Below, in pieces: positions 55,785 to 60,078 of a stretch of 60,078 bases of DNA; position 1 is the stretch's first letter; each line of letters starts with the position of its first letter. Source of the DNA: Paracamarosporium sp. OC-R06-R3 (Eukaryota > Ascomycota > Dothideomycetes > Pleosporales > Didymosphaeriaceae); contig JACVRA010000412.1 in NCBI GenBank assembly GCA_019828545.1, positions 1-60,078 on the forward strand, read 5' to 3'. The translations under genes and the position numbers were made by a program. Below the pieces are notes generated by a model. That model saw only the letters and a list, made by a program, of their open reading frames with translations. It made no database searches and was not told the origin of the DNA.

Positions 55785-56693
55785 ATGACTACGACTCGCC
55801 AGATTAACCCGTATAGGTTCTATGGAGAATGGAAAGGCCATCCGGTCGAGGACCTGAAGACGTTCCGCGACATCACGCTACAACAACGTCCCGACAAGCC
55901 CATCGTGTACCTCGCCGGTGACTCTTCTCTAGACAATAAATACTGGGTTCCTGGCTTGGGATTTGGTGGCGAGCCTCTCGATGTTGAGGCTCCAGAGATT
56001 TATTACCATACGCTCCAGCGCGCAACACCGAAACCAGATGTCGCATTTTGGATGAATCACATGCTAGGCAACAGCGCGACATGTATCAACGCGGCTGTTG
56101 AGGCTTCTATGTTGCGCGAAAGAGATAATACGCTGTTGCCTCATGACGAGTTTATTCGAGACAACATCAGAAAGGAAGACGTCTTGATTGTCAGCGTGGG
56201 CTGCAACGATATCGCGATGCGCCCAACATTCTCAACCATCTGGCGAATGCTGGTCCTTGCCTGGCTTACACGACGGTCTTCTATTGTGAATGGAAGCGCA
56301 TGGGCGCTCCGTTATTTTGCGCACCTCTTCGGACCTCAGACAGCAAAGTACATCGCTCGGCTGTGTGCAAAAGTAAAACCTCGCGCAGTCATTCTCTGCA
56401 TGATCTACTTTCCGCTGGAAGCAAAATATGGACAGAGAAGTTGGGCGGACTTGGCTTTGAAATTCTTGGGATACAATAGGGATCCTGGGCAGTTACAGGC
56501 AGCGATCAAGACGATGTTCGACATGGGAACAGCAAAAGCCAGAGTCGAGGGAACACAGGTGATTCCGTGTAAGCTATATCAAGGCCTTGATGGATCAAGA
56601 AAAGAAGACTATGTGGAGAGAGTAGAGCCAAGCAGTACTGGTGGGAGAAGAATGGCGGACATGTTCAAGACTTTGATGGAGGAGCTATTCTAG
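55785..56693 (+). CDS. SGNH/GDSL hydrolase-like protein
   Basis: Intronless, 302 residues, without signal peptide. It shows two SGNH landmarks: the nucleophile block VYLAGDSSLDNKYW (Ser47) and the oxyanion block VSVGCNDIAMRP (Asn141). SGNH enzymes are esterases or acyltransferases with a Ser-Asp-His triad. The C-terminal catalytic block, usually D-x2-H-P, reads ERVEPSSTGGRRMA (about 278-291), so Asp and His appear replaced by Glu. It may therefore use an altered triad or be a non-catalytic relative. The central part (150-215) is rich in Trp and Leu and may sit near a membrane. The substrate is unknown. Confidence 0.75.
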   Translation: MTTTRQINPYRFYGEWKGHPVEDLKTFRDITLQQRPDKPIVYLAGDSSLDNKYWVPGLGFGGEPLDVEAPEIYYHTLQRATPKPDVAFWMNHMLGNSATCINAAVEASMLRERDNTLLPHDEFIRDNIRKEDVLIVSVGCNDIAMRPTFSTIWRMLVLAWLTRRSSIVNGSAWALRYFAHLFGPQTAKYIARLCAKVKPRAVILCMIYFPLEAKYGQRSWADLALKFLGYNRDPGQLQAAIKTMFDMGTAKARVEGTQVIPCKLYQGLDGSRKEDYVERVEPSSTGGRRMADMFKTLMEELF

Positions 56694-57475
56694 AAAGTAC
56701 TATAAGACCTCATCCCTTTCCAAAAGACCCATATTACGTTGAAAAGTACTGCTAAGGGAAGGGCCTTCCACTTTTAAAAAAAATGCTGCGGTTGAGTAGC
56801 TGAAAGATCTCTACGGCTGAGTTGACCCATTCAGCTTGATACTCGTACCTTTAATCGATATCGAATCGATGAATTTTATGGAGTTTGAATATGACCACAG
56901 TCTGGGCCAAGAAAACACCTACGCCAAAAGTATTGTCCAGACAGATTTGAATCCTTGGCGTTTCACCAGGTTCAAGTCGAACCTCGCAAGCTGCAAGGAT
57001 CACGTGTTGACTTCGCTCATTATCGGTGAATCTTCAGGGCACCTAGAATTCTTTGCGTGGTTTTGGACCTCGAACACGAGAATCAGATTTCTACGAGTCA
57101 TCAGTGATACGAAAGTCCATAACTCTGGCTTCTATTCCCTAGCCCGGTTGAGATGCATCACATGCCATTATTCACACCTTGGAGTCAAACTCATCACGTG
57201 TACTTGTTAGCCACTAAGACCTATAGAAGCCCCTTCATCAACACACCCACCACCCCAATCGCATCTCCACTGCATATACTGGTCAACCCAAGCGACTTAC
57301 CTAGTACTAGATTCCATTGAAGCTTCTTCGCCTGATTCCTCACCACGCCCTCCCCCTTGATTTGACAGCGAAGTCATAAAACTAACATCTCAACGGTCCT
57401 CAGAGTACGTTACAGAGCGTCTATAACCCTTCTGTATGACAAAATACTAACCAAAGGCTATAGAAATATTACACC
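56694..57475. other. Spacer upstream of the zinc-cluster coiled-coil gene
   Basis: 782 bp. A 124-codon frame at 56836-57210 has no domain features. The last 100 bases before 57476 look like a promoter and leader. Confidence 0.4.
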
Positions 57476-58690
57476 ATGGATAGTACTCTCGACGATATCA
57501 TAGAAGGGGCTATAAAGCAGACAGGTGGGATCGAGGACATCATGAAAGCGACTGTCGCTCAGGTAAGATTAGTCGACAGGAGTTGATCGCGCGCTCCGAA
57601 CTTGGAAGCTGATAAACTGGACAAGGCTACGCAAGAAATTCGACGCGAGAACATCGAGCTCACAGATAGGCTTGAGGAAGCATGCCGCAAGATTGAGTGG
57701 TTAGAGACAATCATTAGGAATGATGAAGAAGACAAGGAGCAGGCTTTGCAGGCACAACGAGAACTCTTTCGACGGGTTGGAGGCGCTGCCTTCCGACGTA
57801 TCATCGACGCGCTGGAAGAACAGCAAGCTCCAGATGTTCGCGAGATCACAGGCCTGGAGGTGCATAATCTGGGTGATCATAGTCAGGATGCTGGACATGG
57901 CGAGAACGATCATCACAGCCTGGATATGGGACCTTCTTCTCTAAGCCCACAGTGCTCACAGGCTTCCATCCAAGCTTGGCTATCATCTACCATAGACGAT
58001 TTCCCATCAACGCCGAAAGATCAGCCCGTTGCTTACCGACCAAAGGGCTTGAGCGTCTCTGAAGACTCCGCCTCGCCTCTCGCCACACCTATCGCTCCCA
58101 CACATGGACAATCTTCGACTGCAATGGTCCCGCCTCTACAATCATCCGCTGAGCATACCCCACAACCCTCAATCACTCCTACATACATGCAACCCCGATT
58201 ATCAACCCCCAAAGGTCTTTCTGCGCAACCGCTCACTCCCCCACCCGTTCCCAACGCCGGTTCGAAGAAGTCGTCAATTAGCTCACTGGCTATTGCACTA
58301 GCTCCGCAGGTCTTTGGCCTTCAGCATCCAGGGCCTGGCCGTTACGATAGTCCTATCATCTGCCCTAAATGCCGCCAACACTTTTCGTTCAGCAGTTGGA
58401 GCGCAGATCACTTCGAAACGTGTAACGGCGTGCCTATGGCCACTGGTCCATCGTTCGGGAAGTATAGCATGCCGGATCTACATGGCACGCCAGATTACCC
58501 TGCCAGCCTATCCGGATCTAACACTGGAGATGGCGCCCCAACTATGGCACCTGAAAATACGTCACCTGCAGCTCAGTCTACAGACCGGGAGTCGACGACT
58601 GGCTTGCTACTGCGATCGCCGTCCAGCATGCCACACCGACCTCCTAGTTCCTCTCCTAGATCTACAGATGTGGTTACCGCCGAGCACTAG
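57476..58690 (+). CDS. Coiled-coil protein with a C-x2-C-x12-H-x3-C cluster
   Basis: I propose exons 57476-57524 and 57609-58690, giving 376 residues. The start MDSTLDDIIEGAIKQT is well placed, but the junction is uncertain: the frame-consistent donor is GTGGGA, while a stronger GTAAGA donor 38 bases downstream would shift the frame and stop within about 30 codons. The N-terminal 90 residues form a coiled coil (ENIELTDRLEEACRKIEWL). A long Ser/Thr/Pro-rich disordered part follows. At residues 268-288 a cluster CPKCRQHF...HFETC places Cys268, Cys271, His284 and Cys288 as for a small zinc finger. The tail is Ser/Pro-rich. Function and family are unknown. Confidence 0.65.
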
Positions 58691-59454
58691 AAAATAACCA
58701 CTCAGTCTAGAAGCACATCAATGGTTCAATGCAGGCATGACATGAAGACGTCGAGTTCGAAGTTACATAGAACTAGGGAGGTAAATTCCTCAGAGTGATC
58801 ACTCTCAATGAGGTATGTTGAGGCTACATTCAGGACTGAACGTTATGGGATGCATCATAACATAGTCACCTGCTTGTTCTATTTTCCATGATGTTGCTCA
58901 TATAACGGTCCTTGTTGGTATTTATTTCCCCGTGGGATCTAACTTGGATTGTTCTCTACACCAAATTCTGGGTGACATAAGGGAAATTATGGTGTAAGGA
59001 TTATGTTAATGCTGTCCTGGGCCCTATTGAAAGTGACATAAAAGGACACATCACCATCTACTGTGTATGTACCTATCAAGTTCCCCTTGCCGTGACTATA
59101 GCTTGGTCGTTACTCGTGCCCCTGCCTCCGTTCTACGCGCGCACTGTCACGTAGAAAATCGGGAGACCGCCGCGTTTATCCCCACAGTCATATATCACCC
59201 ATTCCTTCGCTACCCCACTTTCGGAGATGGTCGGTTGGCCAATCAAATTCAAAGGTACCACTTCAAAGCTCGGTAGGGAAAGTCAATCACGTGACATGCA
59301 TTTATTGCGCCCGTCACCAATGGCACGTGCGCGGGCCCCGCACTTGACACAAAACAATTTGCTATGCTGCTCTTCTCTAGATAGTCGCAACCTAACTCAG
59401 ATACCCCGAAAAGCTGTCAACAGCTATACCACCCCAAATCACTTCATTGTACCG
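58691..59454. other. Spacer before the terminal short exon
   Basis: 764 bp with 3' sequence of the previous gene and a promoter-like end. A CCAAT-like GGCCAATCAAA occurs near 59237-59247, and pyrimidine-rich sequence precedes 59455. Confidence 0.45.
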
Positions 59455-59583
59455 ATGGCCACGTCCTCTACTCGCGACACGGCCCCTGGGTCTGATGAGC
59501 GCCCGAGCTCGGAGACTGGCAACGCAAAAGCAGGTGCCAGCCCCAACATGGACTCAAAAATCCAGCGGAATCAAGGCAAGTAG
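59455..59583 (+). CDS. Short N-terminal exon or 42-residue peptide, possibly disrupted gene
   Basis: From ATG at 59455 the frame runs 42 codons to TAG. The peptide is Ser/Thr/Ala/Gly-rich and looks like a disordered N-terminal tail (MATSSTRDTAPGSDERPS). Just before the stop the sequence reads AAGGCAAGT, an ideal donor of the rare GC-AG intron class (intron from 59576), so this may be exon 1 of a longer gene. The transposon starts about 52 bases after the donor, inside the putative intron or next exon. Downstream exons would lie beyond the element and outside the window. Upstream there is a promoter-like region. Moderate to low confidence. Confidence 0.4.
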   Translation: MATSSTRDTAPGSDERPSSETGNAKAGASPNMDSKIQRNQGK

Positions 59584-59635
59584 CTATGACCAAATCACTA
59601 AAGCTATTGAATATTCTGATTATGTTAACGTAATA

Positions 59636-59668
59636 CTAAGCGAGCGGCGCATCTAAGCGAGCGGCGCA
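59636..59668 (+). repeat. Two direct 16-bp repeats in the transposon end
   Basis: CTAAGCGAGCGGCGCA occurs twice with one base between copies (59636-59651 and 59653-59668). Such subterminal repeats often serve as transposase-binding sites. Confidence 0.85.
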
Positions 59669-59707
59669 CCTCGCCAACTTTTCGCAGCCCGTTACCTATT
59701 AACAACA

Positions 59708-60078
59708 ATGGCTCAACCAATTACTATTCAATCGACCTATAACAAAGCTGATGTATCCCTAGCCATCTTAGCTATTAATCGCAATCAAATTCAAAGTGGA
59801 AGACGCGCTGCTATAACGTATAAAGTCTCTAAAACTACGCTCCGCCGCCGACGCGCTGGAATTACTACGCGACGCGATTGCCAGCCTAACTCAAAGAAGC
59901 TCACTAAGCTAGAAGAGGAGGTAATTACTAGACATATACTTGACCTAGATTCGCGAGGATTTCCGCCTACGCTAAGTGCTGTGCGAGATATGGCAGATAA
60001 GCTGCTTGCTGAGCGCGGCGCTGGCCAGGTTGGCAGAGACTGGCCTAGAAACTTTGTCAAGCGAACAGACAGCCTTAC
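59708..60078 (+). CDS. Transposase N-terminus, Fot1/pogo type (partial)
   Basis: Open from the ATG at 59708 to the window end, 123 codons without stop; the 3' part is missing. Residues about 10-55 form a psq-type helix-turn-helix (VSKTTLRRRRAG), and residues about 65-120 match a CENP-B/Tc5-type DNA-binding domain with LDSRGFPPTLSAVRDMADKL, then the block GRDWPRNFVKR, a hallmark of fungal pogo/Fot1 transposases. The catalytic DDE part would lie beyond the window. No stop or frameshift is seen so far, so the element could be intact and young. Confidence 0.85.
   Translation, partial: MAQPITIQSTYNKADVSLAILAINRNQIQSGRRAAITYKVSKTTLRRRRAGITTRRDCQPNSKKLTKLEEEVITRHILDLDSRGFPPTLSAVRDMADKLLAERGAGQVGRDWPRNFVKRTDSL

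Larger units (their letters stand above)
59628..60078 (+). mobile_element. 5' end of a Fot1/pogo-like DNA transposon (cut by window edge)
   Basis: The element appears to start at ACGTAATACTAAGCG after a TA dinucleotide (59626-59627), the target of Tc1/mariner-pogo elements. GC-rich subterminal repeats follow, then the transposase gene 80 bases in. The inverted terminal repeat cannot be verified because the right end lies outside the window. Confidence 0.7.

Overview
The window reads as the nuclear genome of a filamentous ascomycete. Most genes are interrupted by introns of about 43-63 nt with GT...AG ends, and recognisable products are typical of Pezizomycotina: HET-domain proteins, a NACHT/ankyrin STAND receptor, an AA9 copper monooxygenase, a Dfg5/Dcw1-type GH76 protein and a HAK-type potassium transporter. 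A Dothideomycete, perhaps of the Pleosporales, is my best guess from gene style; no marker here proves it. I found no rRNA gene, convincing tRNA, CRISPR array or biosynthetic gene cluster.

Layout. 1-6.4 kb: an unknown coiled-coil protein, a small secreted protein, Elongator subunit Elp4, a small membrane protein and an ER/Golgi-type EF-hand protein. 6.8-14.1 kb: a complete NLR-like STAND gene (minus) facing away from a large HET-domain gene (plus). 14.2-21 kb: housekeeping block with Trm12 (wybutosine), a Nudix hydrolase, Rpb8 and an F-box protein. 21-24.6 kb: gene-poor. 24.6-32.8 kb: metabolism and cell-surface block with a FucP-like MFS transporter, GH76, a divergent pair encoding the two halves of a Tm-1-like protein, and an AA9 protein. 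32.8-42.4 kb: a gene-poor island holding an unrecognised family of paralogues, with two full-length copies, one short copy and one or two decayed copies. 42.6-49.4 kb: SET-domain protein, a Cys-rich single-pass surface protein and a second HET-domain gene. 50.3-58.7 kb: HAK potassium transporter, a coiled-coil protein, an SGNH-like protein and a possible zinc-binding coiled-coil protein. 59.6 kb to the end: the 5' end of a Fot1/pogo-like DNA transposon that lies just behind a short exon.

How the genes fit together. Elp4 and Trm12 both act on tRNA anticodon-loop modification but are not adjacent. The NLR and two HET genes suggest a region rich in non-self recognition or regulated cell death genes. 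The UPF0261 and TIM-barrel genes share a 120-bp intergenic promoter and probably work as one unit. The island at 34-42 kb is the best candidate for something undescribed: its proteins share two conserved modules that I cannot assign to any family, the copies lie in the same orientation, and decay of some copies shows a birth-and-death history.

Exon coordinates were worked out by hand from splice motifs and reading-frame continuity and have not been tested against transcripts.
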